From contig NC_087066.1 of NCBI RefSeq assembly GCF_963678635.1, positions 15,669,949 through 15,733,948 on the forward strand: a DNA stretch of 64,000 nucleotides, in the 5' to 3' direction. The DNA is from Symsagittifera roscoffensis. Lineage: Eukaryota > Xenacoelomorpha > Acoela > Convolutidae. The position numbers and the translations under genes were made by a program. Of the stretch, positions 20,950 through 32,300 are shown one piece after another. Below the pieces are notes generated by a model. It did not search any database. It was not told the DNA's origin and saw nothing but the letters and a program-made list of their open reading frames with translations. Position 1 is the stretch's first letter. Every line of letters begins with the position of its first letter.

Positions 20950-21457
20950 TTGTGATTGGAGTAGTTTCTGCTTCAGATAAGGGTAAATAAAAAACTGTTG
21001 GCCCAGGTGGTGTGATATTTGAACAATATCTCAAACAATCTGATGTACGGGGGTCCAAGTCGATTAGAAGATGTCCAAAAGAGTCTCTGGTAGCTAATTC
21101 GTAACAGTTTCTCAAAAATTTTGATAAATTCAATTGTCTTCCTAAAAGATCTAGTTGCTGAACGTCCTTGTCATTATAGATGTCTTCACATGAATCATCG
21201 AAAACTAGAAGAACATTTTCTAATTTTCTCACAGATTCGAATCCGTCGAATTTCATGAACTCCACATTCACTTCGCGAGAGGACACTTTTTCTGAGAATG
21301 CAGGTTGCATCTCTTTGAAAAGATATAGAACGGTTCCAAATTTAGGGTAAAAAGTATTTCCCATCAGAAGTTTCAAAATTAACTCAGTTTTCCCGGATCC
21401 TGAAGGTCCCACTATCGCCATAAAAATTCTTGTCGAAGTATCAATCACTTTATTCAT
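20897..21457 (-). CDS. FtsK/HerA-type genome-packaging ATPase with internal deletion
   Basis: 186 residues from the ATG at 21457, which overlaps the preceding stop by four bases (ATGA). Walker A is GPSGSGKT (17-24) and Walker B LLVFDDSCED (83-92). Known Polinton ATPases have about 50-60 residues after Walker B, with a conserved Gly-Arg-His and an arginine-bearing segment, before the part that here reads LLGRQLNLSKFLRNCYELA. In this copy IYNDKDVQQL joins the two directly, so that block is missing in frame. The C-terminal part (FGHLLIDLDPRTSDCLRYCSN) is well preserved. It is probably inactive or changed in packaging function. Confidence 0.85.
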   Translation of the reverse strand: MNKVIDTSTRIFMAIVGPSGSGKTELILKLLMGNTFYPKFGTVLYLFKEMQPAFSEKVSSREVNVEFMKFDGFESVRKLENVLLVFDDSCEDIYNDKDVQQLDLLGRQLNLSKFLRNCYELATRDSFGHLLIDLDPRTSDCLRYCSNITPPGPTVFYLPLSEAETTPITNEKEKLIYSAAYGTTET

Positions 21458-21738
21458 ATTCTTGGGTTTGGTAGTACGTAACCAACCAAGCCTGATAAAA
21501 TCGAGAACCAAACTGACGTTTCTTCGCAACTTAATTTAGTGAAAGAAAGTTTGAGAATGCAGAAAGTTAGTAAAATTAGAATTACTACCATTTGCGCAAC
21601 AAAAACTACTTCAGACCTTGGCAAAGTTACATTGTTACAAAACTTCCATGATTTTTTTTCACTGTTTGTCTCGTTATAAACAAACTCTGTTACTAATGTT
21701 GCGTCGGGTTCATCTACTGCTGTTGTTGCTTCTGACAT
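21454..21738 (-). CDS. Small two-helix membrane protein of the Polinton
   Basis: 94 residues, ATG start. An N-terminal polar region with two NxT/S sites is followed by hydrophobic segments at 43-64 (VVFVAQMVVILILLTFCIL) and about 75-90 (SVWFSILSGLVGYVLP). The ending GYVLPNPRI recalls a small membrane protein next to the ATPase in other Polintons. Its role (virion membrane, entry or egress) is not established. The stop overlaps the ATPase ATG. Confidence 0.65.
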   Translation of the reverse strand: MSEATTAVDEPDATLVTEFVYNETNSEKKSWKFCNNVTLPRSEVVFVAQMVVILILLTFCILKLSFTKLSCEETSVWFSILSGLVGYVLPNPRI

Positions 21739-21810
21739 TTGAGAAACTATTTATTCTACAGACTGTGTTAGACTTTTTCTCTCTGTGAATGAAGCTTGTA
21801 AAAAATTAAA

Positions 21811-22315
21811 TTACTTTTGAGAACAGTAAAAAATTTCATAACGTGTGAATTCTCTATCATTTATGTCATGCATTTCTAAAACAAAGTTTGCTGGGATATT
21901 TGCACTTTTTTTGTAGTACATTATTTTCTTCACAGTATCCTCTTTCACAATCGTCTTAATCTCATCTGGCAATTCACTGCTGTTTAGATCCATCTGAACT
22001 CCTGGCTGACGTTTGGGTACTAAGACTAGTTCGGGAAGATATACTCCTCGCTTGCTGGCTAACATTTCTGATAAACTTGAATCTCTGGAAGTATACAAAT
22101 TGATCAATAACTGGAAAAAACCTCTTCAACGTAGACAACTCTTCTTCGGAAATTATTATTTGCTCCTTCCTCTGAACAATTTGGCCACTACAATCAATAC
22201 GCTCTATTCTCGTTAATGAAATTTTAATATCACCCTCTGGAGTCATCCACGCACAAAGCATTGAATTTGGTGATAGGTATGTCTCCACTTTCGCTGATCT
22301 CTCGCTGTTGTTCAT
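21811..22315 (-). CDS. Unrecognised Polinton gene, two overlapping frames probably joined
   Basis: The first frame starts with ATG at 22315 and runs to 21974. The second (stop 21811) has no ATG at its 5' end but looks protein-like. A GT...AG segment of 37 nt at 22085-22121 would join them in frame into 155 residues. Alternatives are frameshifting, two overlapping genes, or a sequencing indel. The N-terminal half (CAWMTPEGDIKISL and EQIIISEEELSTL) vaguely recalls the PC4 strand-turn-helix pattern; this is weak. No other domain seen. Confidence 0.45.
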
Positions 22316-22799
22316 TTTTCAACCAATCATAAAAAACCTTGGTTTTCTTCAGGGCACAATGATTCCTGGAGTTGTAATGTGGAATATGTTTATTGCAACT
22401 TGGATAATTTTTAAAATATAAGTTTTCAACCCGAGGACAGCCCAAATCATCTAGGTTTTCAATCTTTCGGTCCAAGTACTTGGCCAAAAATTCTGTCTTT
22501 TCTTTTCCTTTAGCGTAAAAAACGGCACCGGGATTTCTCAGCACAAAACTCTGAAGTATTTGATTCAAGTTTATGTAAAGATAATCACCGTTTTCCCAAT
22601 GGAGACCGTGTAAATAATTTGTTAACCAGTTGTAAGCTTTTTGTTCAAGCTTTGGTAGTATATTGAAATTCACTGGAGGTAGGAAAATGAGTCGATCGCT
22701 GTAGTCTGAAGTTGTTATTGCTAATTCTTTAACCACAAAGGCGTTTTTCTTGTAACGAAAGCCTTCCACGTCAAGCACAACTGATCTCTCGCCTAGCAT
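22230..22799 (-). CDS. Polinton protein with RNase H/exonuclease-like start
   Basis: 189 residues, ATG start. It begins ERSVVLDVEGFRYKKNAFVV, in which DVEG recalls the first metal-binding motif of DEDD-type exonucleases. Later come a conserved-looking GLHWENGDYLYINL, VFYAKGKEKTEFLAKYL, and a Cys/His-rich stretch LGCPRVENLY...SCNKHIPHY...NHCAL that may bind zinc. A nuclease role is possible but unproven. It overlaps the upstream gene by 7 bases. Confidence 0.55.
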   Translation of the reverse strand: MLGERSVVLDVEGFRYKKNAFVVKELAITTSDYSDRLIFLPPVNFNILPKLEQKAYNWLTNYLHGLHWENGDYLYINLNQILQSFVLRNPGAVFYAKGKEKTEFLAKYLDRKIENLDDLGCPRVENLYFKNYPSCNKHIPHYNSRNHCALKKTKVFYDWLKNEQQREISESGDIPITKFNALCVDDSRG

Positions 22800-23227
22800 T
22801 CTAGTAAATGATAAACTTCTGGTTTTTTCAACTTAATGAAAAGGCAGAACGCTATTCCACTCAAATGTCCCAATAAGCTGTTGTTACAGTTCCAGGGCAA
22901 CATGTAACAGTACGTGGGACCCTGTTGATAAAATTCGTGTATAAATCCGGCCGCATCGTGCAAAATAGCGTGCAATCGTAAAATTTTGGAATTTTTTAAG
23001 TATTTGTCCAAGGAAGAGTTATCAATACCAATCAAGCCACCATAAGGTCTCAACTTAATTAAAATGTCGTAGTTAAGGTTATCAGAACTAACAAAAAACA
23101 GAGAACATGCAGCTAGAAAATAGTTGCGTCGGTTAGAATTATCAGGATAAGTTTGTTTCAAAGACGTATAAATTTCGTGAATTATTTTCAAATCAATAGG
23201 AGTTACTCTGCTTTTTTGCAATTTCAT
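22793..23227 (-). CDS. Unrecognised Polinton protein (144 residues)
   Basis: ATG start, intact frame. Notable segments are ILRLHAILHDAAGFIHEFYQ and GPTYCYMLPWNCNNSLLGHL, rich in His, Cys and aromatic residues, as in a compact folded enzyme or binding domain. I do not recognise the family. It overlaps its neighbours by 7 and 35 bases, so it belongs to the same co-oriented gene block. Confidence 0.5.
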   Translation of the reverse strand: MKLQKSRVTPIDLKIIHEIYTSLKQTYPDNSNRRNYFLAACSLFFVSSDNLNYDILIKLRPYGGLIGIDNSSLDKYLKNSKILRLHAILHDAAGFIHEFYQQGPTYCYMLPWNCNNSLLGHLSGIAFCLFIKLKKPEVYHLLEC

Positions 23228-23761
23228 TATTTATTTTTTCCAACACCTCTCCAACCTGCTGAATTTCAAGCCAGTGGAAATAAAAGTGACCTTGCAAATA
23301 CCATTTAGTCTCATTAAGATAACGGTGGTAAATAATTAAATAAACCACCGGAAGTTTTTTGTATTTTGATAGCTTGTTGAAACATAGACGGATTTTTCTC
23401 TCCAAGTCTTTATCAACCCTTTTTGAGGTAAAATCGAACGAATAGTCGAATACGTTTTCATAATCAGCAAAATTCAAATCGCTCACAGTACCATACTGTT
23501 GTTTTGTAGAAATGCACCAAGAGATTTGTTGAAGCTCACTCAAATAAAATTGTTCTTTGAAAATTAACTCGTATTCTTTCTTTGAAATTTCCTTCGCCCT
23601 TTCGAGGAAGACGACGTAGCGTTCATTACTAAATTTGAAAAATGAGTTTTTTCTGCGGTTGAAAACACTCTTAATTGTAAATGCTCATTATCAATATCTT
23701 CAGTACACCAAGTTCCCTCTAATTTCATTTTTCTTATTTCAAAATTTGTCAAATTTATCAT
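23193..23761 (-). CDS. Unrecognised first gene of the Polinton right end, two frames probably joined
   Basis: A short frame starts with ATG at 23761 and stops at 23564. A second frame is open from 23684 to 23193 without any ATG, and its upstream part (SNERYVVFLERAKEISKKEY) is clearly protein-like. A GT...AG segment of 41 nt at 23668-23708 would join the two in frame (175 residues). The downstream part contains KLPVVYLIIYHRYLNETKW. No known domain. This is the gene closest to the right terminal repeat. Confidence 0.45.
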
Positions 23762-24032
23762 TTGGTATATTTTGCCCAGAAACGGCCGCCGCCTTTTGAG
23801 AGTAATTTCAATTTACTGCCTTTTCACCATAAAATTTAGGTCAAGTTAAGGAATTAGTTTACTGCTGCCAACAGTTAAGCTACGCTGCCAAATTGGCCGG
23901 CGCATTTTTATTATATACCATAAAAGTCAATTCCCCGTTCACTAACAAATTTCAACTAGGTCGAAAGTTCATTTGCCCGAAACAAATATAACAATTAATA
24001 TGATTCATATAATTAACCAAGACCAATAATTA

Positions 24033-24286
24033 GGACCCCAAAAATTGGAATTAGAAAGAATTTTGTATCGTGTCCCTTGTTGTTAAGCTAAACTTAGCAA
24101 GATCCTAAGTAGGGGGTCTTCTGCTTTTTGGGTGGAAAATTTCTTTCGTTTACAAAATCCTAGGATGAGGGTCCTCCAAAAAATTAAGGACCCCTTTCCT
24201 AGGATTTTGCTTTACGTGAGGACCCCCCCCCCCCCTTAGGAAGGACCCCCCCCCCCTTAGGATCCGGGACACGATACAATACTACT
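24033..24286 (-). repeat. Polinton right terminal inverted repeat
   Basis: Read on the minus strand it starts AGTAGTATTGTATCGTGTCC, as the left end does. C runs of 12 and 11 bases at 24224-24235 and 24246-24256 mirror the left G runs. The internal hairpin arms are at 24063-24076 and 24266-24279. It differs from the left end mainly in its inner 90 bases. Confidence 0.92.
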
Positions 24287-24292
24287 TGTAAC
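24287..24292. repeat. Polinton target-site duplication, right (TGTAAC)
   Basis: TGTAAC directly follows the terminal CAATACTACT and matches the left hexamer at 3974-3979. Confidence 0.95.
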
Positions 24293-24547
24293 ACTCTAGA
24301 TTTGATATTAAAACAAGCATTTTGTTCCAACGAAAAAAAATTTATGTTTCTCTGGCACATAATTTTGATAGCAATAAAACAAGCAATATAGAAGCCCTAA
24401 AACAGAGCATGCAAAGACGGACCTACCGGTTGCTCTATTTATCCTTTGATATCAAATTAATATCAACAAAATTAACAAAATCAATTGCAAAAAAATAGGA
24501 GTTTAAATTATCAAAAAAAAATCATTTAACATCAAAGTTCAACAGTG
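24293..24547. other. Host flank right of the Polinton, no gene seen
   Basis: AT-rich sequence between the right target duplication and the 1.59-kb tandem repeat. No open frame or RNA gene recognised. Confidence 0.4.
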
Positions 24548-27500
24548 TTATTACTTATACTTTGTCAGAAAGCACTGACAAAACTACAAAAAAACAACCC
24601 TGAGCAGCAGCCAGAAATTTAAAAAACGAGAAAAATTTCACAGGGAAGAGAACTTAAAAAATGCATATCAAAAAAATGTATTCAAATCAAACTCAAAATT
24701 AAGCAGTTTTGATGCCATTTTTGAAGTCATTATTAATCTTATTTCCTCATTAAAAAACAAAATTCATCGAATTCTGAAAACAATTCAGTTGTGTAACAAT
24801 CTCAGCACCTCTTGACTTAGCGAAGGATGGCCGAAACAATGAACTTTTTTTAAGTTTTCAGTAAGCAATCACAGGCAGTCAAAAAATAGTGGTTTCATTT
24901 AGGAAATGAACTCAACTTCTGAGAAAGCTGCGGCACTTCACATGAACTAACCAAGAATATCCGGTTGCTAAGCAGGTAGCACAGAAAGAGTTTTCCGACC
25001 ATATTCATAAAACACTATAAAAAAATACAATTTTTTCAAATTAGGGTTATTATTTGCGCGTGGTATCATGACAGAACTAAAGCAACGTAAGTTACTGATT
25101 TAGACACAACCGACAGTGGTTCTATTCGAAAAATGAAAAACCAACTTTAATTTCAGAAACAAATGCTTGAATTCAGAATACATTTTTGATTATTTTTAAA
25201 AACTTTTTAATGCTGAGGAAGCGCTATATGAAACTTCCAAAACTAGTGTTCCCGTAGCTAAATTAAGTTTTAAGTTTTCACAATTTAATTGAAAGCTTTA
25301 GGTCAAATTTTGAGCAAGTAAAGCTAGCGAGGTGGTCTTAACTTCGCTCAAAATTACACAAAAACTTCACACCAATTTTCTAAATATTGTTACCAATTTT
25401 TGAATTTTGTCCAAATCGTTCGAATCACCATTGAACGGACTTTAATATATAATACCACGCATTCTACTTCGATGATTATTTGTGGAACCTGATTTAGCGT
25501 GGTAAATAAAATAGCCTCCGCTCCCTATTCGCTTGAAATTAGACGAAAAGTGGAACAAAAAAACTAAATCTTATCCTAAAACAAATTTTCTCCTTATTTG
25601 CAATAGTCGGAACAAAAACAACCAAAAATTGAAAGATAAGAGAAACACTGAAGTACAAATTTTGTCGATTCAAATTTTGATATCAAGTCAATATAACTTT
25701 CATTTACTAACAATTTATTGGATCCAACGTTTCCTAGCAATCCAGTTTCTGCAAAAATGCCAGGCAAATCATAGGATCAGACAAATACACAGAAGCCACG
25801 CGGAGATTAACATCACTTTTCATACAATTAAAAAAACTGATGACAATAACAAAAAGAAGAAAAAAATTTTGCAACTTGTCTTAATCTGTTGATTTTTAAG
25901 GTCGATAGAATTAGAAAAAGCAGAAACTGTACTTGAAACACCGTCACAAGAGAGCATAAAATATCTAAGAGATTTAAACTTGGGAGGCACGTCTTTCAAA
26001 ATTCGTCCAATTTGGACTGCAAAACGAAAAAAAATATTCAAATAGTTTTCCGTCAATGGCACAACTTGTGATTTATTCGGAATCCAATTCAAGGCCAATA
26101 GGGCTTTAGTATGACAACACTTATACTTATACTTTGTTATTACTTATACTTTGTCAGAAAGCACTGACAAAACTACAAAAAAAAACAACCCTGAGCAGCA
26201 GCCAGAAATTTAAAAAACGAGAAAAATTTCACAGGGAAGAGAATTTTAAAAAATGCATATCAAAAAAATGTATTCAAATCAAAATCAAAATTAAGCAGTT
26301 TTGATGCCATTTTTGAAGTCATTATTAATCTTATTTCCTCATTAGAAAACAAAATTCATCAAATTCTGAAAACAATTTAAATGTGTTACAATCTCAGCAC
26401 CTCTTGACTTAGCGAAGGATGGCCGAGACAAAGTGAACTTTTTAAAGTTTTCAGTAAGCAATCACAGGCAGTCAAAAACTAGTTGTTTCATTTAAAATTG
26501 AACTCAACTTCTGAGAAATCTGCTGCACTTCACATGAATTAACCAAGAATAGCCGGTTACTGTGCAGGTAGCACAGAATGAATTTTCCGACCATATTCAT
26601 AAAACACTATAAAAAAATACAATTTTTTCAAATTAGGGTTATTTTTTTGCGCGTGGTATCATGACAGAACTAAAGCAACGTAAGTTACTGATTTAGACAC
26701 AACCGACAGTGGTTCTATTCGAAAAATGAAAAACCAACTTTAATTTCAGAAACAAATGCTTGAATTCAGAATACATTTTTGATTATTTTTAAAAACTTTT
26801 TAATGCTGAGGAAGCGCTATATGAAACTTCCAAAACTAGTGTTCCCGTAGCTAAATTAAGTTTTCACAATTTAATTGAAAGCTTTAGGCCAAATTTTGAG
26901 CAAGTAAAGCTAGCGAGGTGGTCTTAACTTCGCTCAAAATTACACAAAAACTTCACACCAATTTTCTAAATATTGTTACCAATTTTTGAATTTTGTCCAA
27001 ATCGTTCGAATCACCATTGAACGGACTTTAATATATAATACCACGCATTCTACTTCGATGATTATTTGTGGAACCTGATTTAGCGTGGTAAATAAAATAG
27101 CCTCCGCTCCCTATTCGCTTGAAATTAGACGAAAAGTGGAACAAAAAACTAAATCTTATCCTAAAACAAATTTTCTCCTTATTTGCAATAGTCGGAACAA
27201 AAACAACCAAAAATTGAAAGATAAGAGAAACACTGAAGTACAAATTTTGTCGATTCAAATTTTGATATCAAGTCAATATAACTTTCATTTACTAACAATT
27301 TATTGGATCCAACGTTTCCTAGCATTCCAGTTTCTGCAAAAATGCCAGGCAAATCATAGGATCAGACAAATACACAGAAGCCAAGCGGAGCTTAACATCA
27401 CTTTTCATACAAATAAAAAAACTGATGACAATAACAAAAAGAAGAAAAAAATTTTGCAACTTGTCTTAATCTGTTGATTTTTAAGGTCGATAGAATTAGA

Positions 27501-29302
27501 AAAAGCAGAAACTGTACTTGAAACACCGTCACAAGAGAGCATAAAATATCTAAGAGATTTAAACTTGGGAGGCACGTCTTTCAAAATTTGTCCAATTTGG
27601 ACTGCAAAACGAAAAAAAATATTCAAATAGTTTTCCGTCAATGGCACAACTTGTGATTTATTCGGAATCCAATTCAAGGCCAATAGGGCTTTAGTATGAC
27701 AACACTTATACTTATACTTTGTTATTACTTATACTTTGTCAGAAAGCACTGACAAAACTACAAAAAAAACAACCCTGAGCAGCAGCCAGAAATTTAAAAA
27801 ACGAGAAAAATTTCACAGGGAAGAGAATTTTAAAAAATGCATATCAAAAAAATGTATTCAAATCAAAATCAAAATTAAGCAGTTTTGATGCCATTTTTGA
27901 AGTCATTATTAATCTTATTTCCTCATTAAAAAACAAAATTCATCAAATTCTGAAAACAATTTAAATGTGTTAAAATCTCAGCACCTCTTGACTTAGCGAA
28001 GGATGGCCGAGACAAAGTGAACTTTTTAAAGTTTTCAGTAAGCAATCACAGGCAGTCAAAAACTAGTTGTTTCATTTAAAATTGAACTCAACTTCTGAGA
28101 AATCTGCGGCACTTCACATGAATTAACCAAGAATAGCCGGTTGCTGTGCAGGTAGCACAGAATGAATTTTCCGACCATATTCATAAAACACTATAAAAAA
28201 AATACAATTTTTTCAAATTAGGGTTATTTTTTTGCGCGTGGTATCATGACAGAACTAAAGCAACGTAAGTTACTGATTTAGACACAACCGACAGTGGTTC
28301 TATTCGAAAAATGAAAAACCAACTTTAATTTCAGAAACAAATGCTTGAATTCAGAATACATTTTTGATTATTTTTAAAAACTTTTTAATGCTGAGGAAGC
28401 GCTATATGAAACTTCCAAAACTAGTGTTCCCGTAGCTAAATTAAGTTTTAAGTTTTCACAATTTAATTGAAAGCTTTAGGCCAAATTTTGAGCAAGTAAA
28501 GCTAGCGAGGTGGTCTTAACTTCGCTCAAAATTACACAAAAACTTCACACCAATTTTCTAAATATTGTTACCAATTTTTGAATTTTGTCCAAATCGTTCG
28601 AATCACCATTGAACGGACTTTAATATATAATACCACGCATTCTACTTCGATGATTATTTGTGGAACCTGATTTAGCGTGGTAAATAAAATAGCCTCCGCT
28701 CCCTATTCGCTTGAAATTAGACGAAAAGTGGAACAAAAAAACTAAATCTTATCCTAAAACAAATTTTCTCCTTATTTGCAATAGTCGGAACAAAAACAAC
28801 CAAAAATTGAAAGATAAGAGAAACACTGAAGTACAAATTTTGTCGATTCAAATTTTGATATCAAGTCAATATAACTTTCATTTACTAACAATTTATTGGA
28901 TCCAACGTTTCCTAGCATTCCAGTTTCTGCAAAAATGCCAGGCAAATCATAGGATCAGACAAATACACAGAAGCCAAGCGGAGCTTAACATCACTTTTCA
29001 TACAAATAAAAAAACTGATGACAATAACAAAAAGAAGAAAAAAATTTTGCAACTTGTCTTAATCTGTTGATTTTTAAGGTCGATAGAATTAGAAAAAGCA
29101 GAAACTGTACTTGAAACACCGTCACAAGAGAGCATAAAATATCTAAGAGATTTAAACTTGGGAGGCACGTCTTTCAAAATTCGTCCAATTTGGACTGCAA
29201 AACGAAAAAAAATATTCAAATATTTTTCCGTCAATGGCACAACTTGTGATTTCTTCGGAATCCAATTCAAGGCCAATGGGGCTTTAGTATGACAACACTT
29301 TC
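24548..29302. repeat. Three tandem copies of a 1.59-kb repeat
   Basis: Copies start at 24548, 26137 and 27722 with TTATTACTTATACTTTGTCA. The periods are 1,589 and 1,585 bp, and the third copy ends near 29302 at GACAACACTT. Copies are very similar, with scattered substitutions and small indels. Each holds the same open frames, but none has a clear function. The array ends where unrelated sequence begins (TCATACCAACC). Confidence 0.9.
25820..26098 (-). pseudogene. Possible reverse-transcriptase remnant in the 1.59-kb repeat
   Basis: The minus-strand frame LNWIPNKSQVVPLTENYLN ... DVPPKFKSLRYFMLSCDGVS weakly resembles the end of DIRS/Ngaro-type reverse transcriptases, where a lysine-serine-x-proline segment and a later R-x-L/M, G, S-S pattern occur. 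Equivalent copies are at 27405-27683 and 28998-29276. The frame is short, ends in a low-complexity Phe/Leu tail and may be chance. I give it low weight. Confidence 0.2.
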
Positions 29303-32300
29303 ATACCAACCTCTGCGGTTTTCTTGACGCGGTCAAAATTGGCTGGAAAAAAAGCACCCTGAGTAAATAGTTTTCCCACTCTTTGCAAGTGGTCAGAACT
29401 AACGCAATCAAATTTGATTCTAAACTTAGAGACTGACCTCTTTCTCAGTAAACCTATCTAAAATAATTGGTATAGTTAACCATACTTCTGTCAAAATCAA
29501 GGAAATATTTTCGGCATGAACCAAACTAAGCTATTAGAAAACACTGATCAATTCCGATTTGTAATAGTGACAATTGATAAGCCGAACAGAAACAATATTA
29601 CGGAGGCGACGCGGAGCTTCGCAACACTTGCGATACAAAATAAAAATTGCCCTAAAAGAAATAGAACAGGAAAAGAAGCAAGTAGGCTCAAAAAATTATT
29701 TGAAAGTAGAAAAAACTACATCTTCAAAAAATTGATACTTTGTCTCAAATATTCATGAACAGCCTTTCCTTGCATTGAAAAACAATGACCGAGCGGCAAC
29801 TAAGTCGAAAACAAACCTCTACTAAAAACTTTTCCGTCCATCCCTCCTGAAACACGCAAAGTGATCAAAAGAATTCAACCTTCAAACTACTCAATAAAAA
29901 TTGACTACGTCGATATACCAAAAGCCTAACCCCTTTAATCAAGAAAAAAATTCAAAATCAGAGTTCAAATATTTACAAACTACAGAACAACTTTCAATTA
30001 TGAAAACTGTTTTAATCAAAAATTAAATTACCCACGCTTTGGAAAGAAACTGCTTGAAAAACGTACAAAATAAATTGCATTTGAAAAAAAAAATTGGCCC
30101 ACAGTAATTAGGACGACAAGCACAAATCTTTAAAAAATCCAGTATATAAAATTGTTTAAATTAATTAATACCTGGAAGAATCTAACGGATATATTAATTA
30201 AAGTTTTCAAGATACTGAGCATGACAGTCTGCACAGGAAGGTGAAAATAATAACTACACAGAGCGCAATTACTTTGAAAAGCTCAAAGCGGATCTTAAGA
30301 ATTTGTCAGAAAAGTTGTTTACGGAAGAAAAAGACGAGTTCCCGATTAGAATTCACTTGCTCTAGCAATTGAAATAACAAGTTATAACAGTTGCACTTAA
30401 TTGATCATTTTCTTCACTAAGTTCCGAATACCGATTCTATTGCAAGATCATTACAAAGCTTAGATTATTAAAATTCAAACCTGATGAAATCTTCGACTAG
30501 CAACCAGTAACATTCAATAGCAGCTTAACTTTGACGCTGATATGTCAACAACGTAAAATTTTTACTCAATTGTTTTTTAAAGCTTATCCAGATGTCAAGA
30601 ACGTCAAGAAAAATAAGTTTTGTTGAAACTACCTAGTTGAGATAGCTCACCAATTGCGCACTAAAAATATTGAGAAAATGGTAGTTATATCACGTTACCA
30701 AGGCTATTATATTGCAAACAAAGAGTCCCCAAAGAGTTGGAAAGTAACACAAACGAGAAGCGTAGCATTGCAAGCTAGCAACAGAAAATGAGACAGAAAA
30801 TCTCGGAAAAATTGAATTTCGCAATACGCAATGCAATACGCTAAAAACTCGATTTCAGAAAAACACTCAAGAAATACAACTATCAGCATTAAAAAAACTT
30901 TTAGTATTTACCGAGAGCAATTAAGCAATAAATTAAGCCAACAAAACAAGAAACCCATTGAGCCGAACACAAAAACAACCATATAGTGTCTTGAAAAAAT
31001 TTTCAGCAATTCAGTTTGAATTTTTGAACTTGTACACCACAACCGACCGAATTAATTTTTAAAACATACCAACATACTGTTGAAAAAGAGATGGCATTAG
31101 AGCTCTTTGATTTGTAAAACAATTTGTAACATAGACACTTTTTTGGCAACATTAACCTAATTCGAGATAACTGGATCAATAGAAAAAATTTATATTTTGC
31201 TGGGAAATCTGATAATTAGTTTTCGTTTTCGAAATTAGAATTCGATCACGTTTTTTGTGACCTTTACGTTTTGCTGTTCGATAAAGGAGTTTGCCTTCCT
31301 TTTAACAAAAGAAATGAAGAAACCAAACCCCAAAAAAAAATCAAAAATTGAGCGTGAACAAATGTTAGGACTTTTCCAAAAAAAAGAAAGAAAAAAACAC
31401 CAAGACTCATAAAAGAGTACTCACTGGATTCATAGTCTTAATTATCACTCTTGCCCACCCACCCCAAACAACACAATAAAGGATGACTAAGTCGATTAAA
31501 CATAAGCCGAAACCATGTCGACCGAATGAAACTGGGCTAGCCAATTTTCAAATTAGAGATGTAGTTGCAAGTATTGCTGATTATCTCTTGTAACACTGGC
31601 AACTTATAAGGAAATCCTTACAGTACAGGAAAAACCCGTGATGTGGAAACTAAGCTGACAGATCATGAGCAAGAAACAATAGGGCGACAATGCAATTTTC
31701 ACTGAACAATTCAATTTCATACATACTGAAAAAAAAAGCTCCAGCCGGGACTCGCATACCAGACGATAAATTGCAAAGGCAACTGGGTTATCTCTAAGAA
31801 AAGAGGGGAGGAGGTAGGACGTTGTTAAGTTTCAAAAACAAGGCAAGCTCAATTTTTCTATTAGTAAGAAATTGTTTACGGGAAAACGTATAGCTCCCGA
31901 TTAGAAGACACTTGCTCTCGCAAGTGCTATGATTGACTCGAACAAAAAGAAAATATCCCTAGCATATTTGATTGCTTTCAAAATTCGAGATTCTGAAAGC
32001 TACACTACCTTTGAATTTGTTTATACACTAACTTTTTTGTTGAAATTAATTCAGCTCAAAATCTGGATCAAAATTTATTCATTCCTAGGGGAATTCTTTA
32101 AAAATTGGAATCACAATTTCACAATTTTTGCATTTCTGATATCGGAGAGCGCAATTTACCTGCCATTTAGCAACTGAAAGAATGAAAGTTAAAAAATTAA
32201 AAGCCGGTAAGAATACCAAAATTGTGGATGACTACTTGATTTTACTCGAGAGCTGCCGAAATAATCCTGCTGTTTGTTTTTGTCATACATTTTTTCATTA

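Larger units (their letters stand above)
3980..24286 (-). mobile_element. Maverick/Polinton element (ancestral extent 6197-24286)
   Basis: The termini are AGTAGTATTG and CAATACTACT, with imperfect inverted repeats of about 250 bp and an exact 6-bp target duplication. Inside are the Polinton hallmark genes: protein-primed polymerase B, retroviral-type integrase, packaging ATPase, adenain-like protease, and double- and single-jelly-roll capsid proteins, all on the minus strand. Without the left-end tandem duplication the element is about 18.1 kb, within the usual 15-20 kb. Most reading frames are open and the two ends match closely, so the insertion is fairly young. The ATPase lacks an internal segment and the integrase frame has no AUG, so autonomy is doubtful. 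Confidence 0.96.

Noticed and set aside
25533-25892. 119-residue plus-strand frame repeated in each 1.59-kb unit
   Set aside because: Its recurrence only reflects copying of the DNA; composition is Lys/Asn-rich from A-rich sequence, with no domain.
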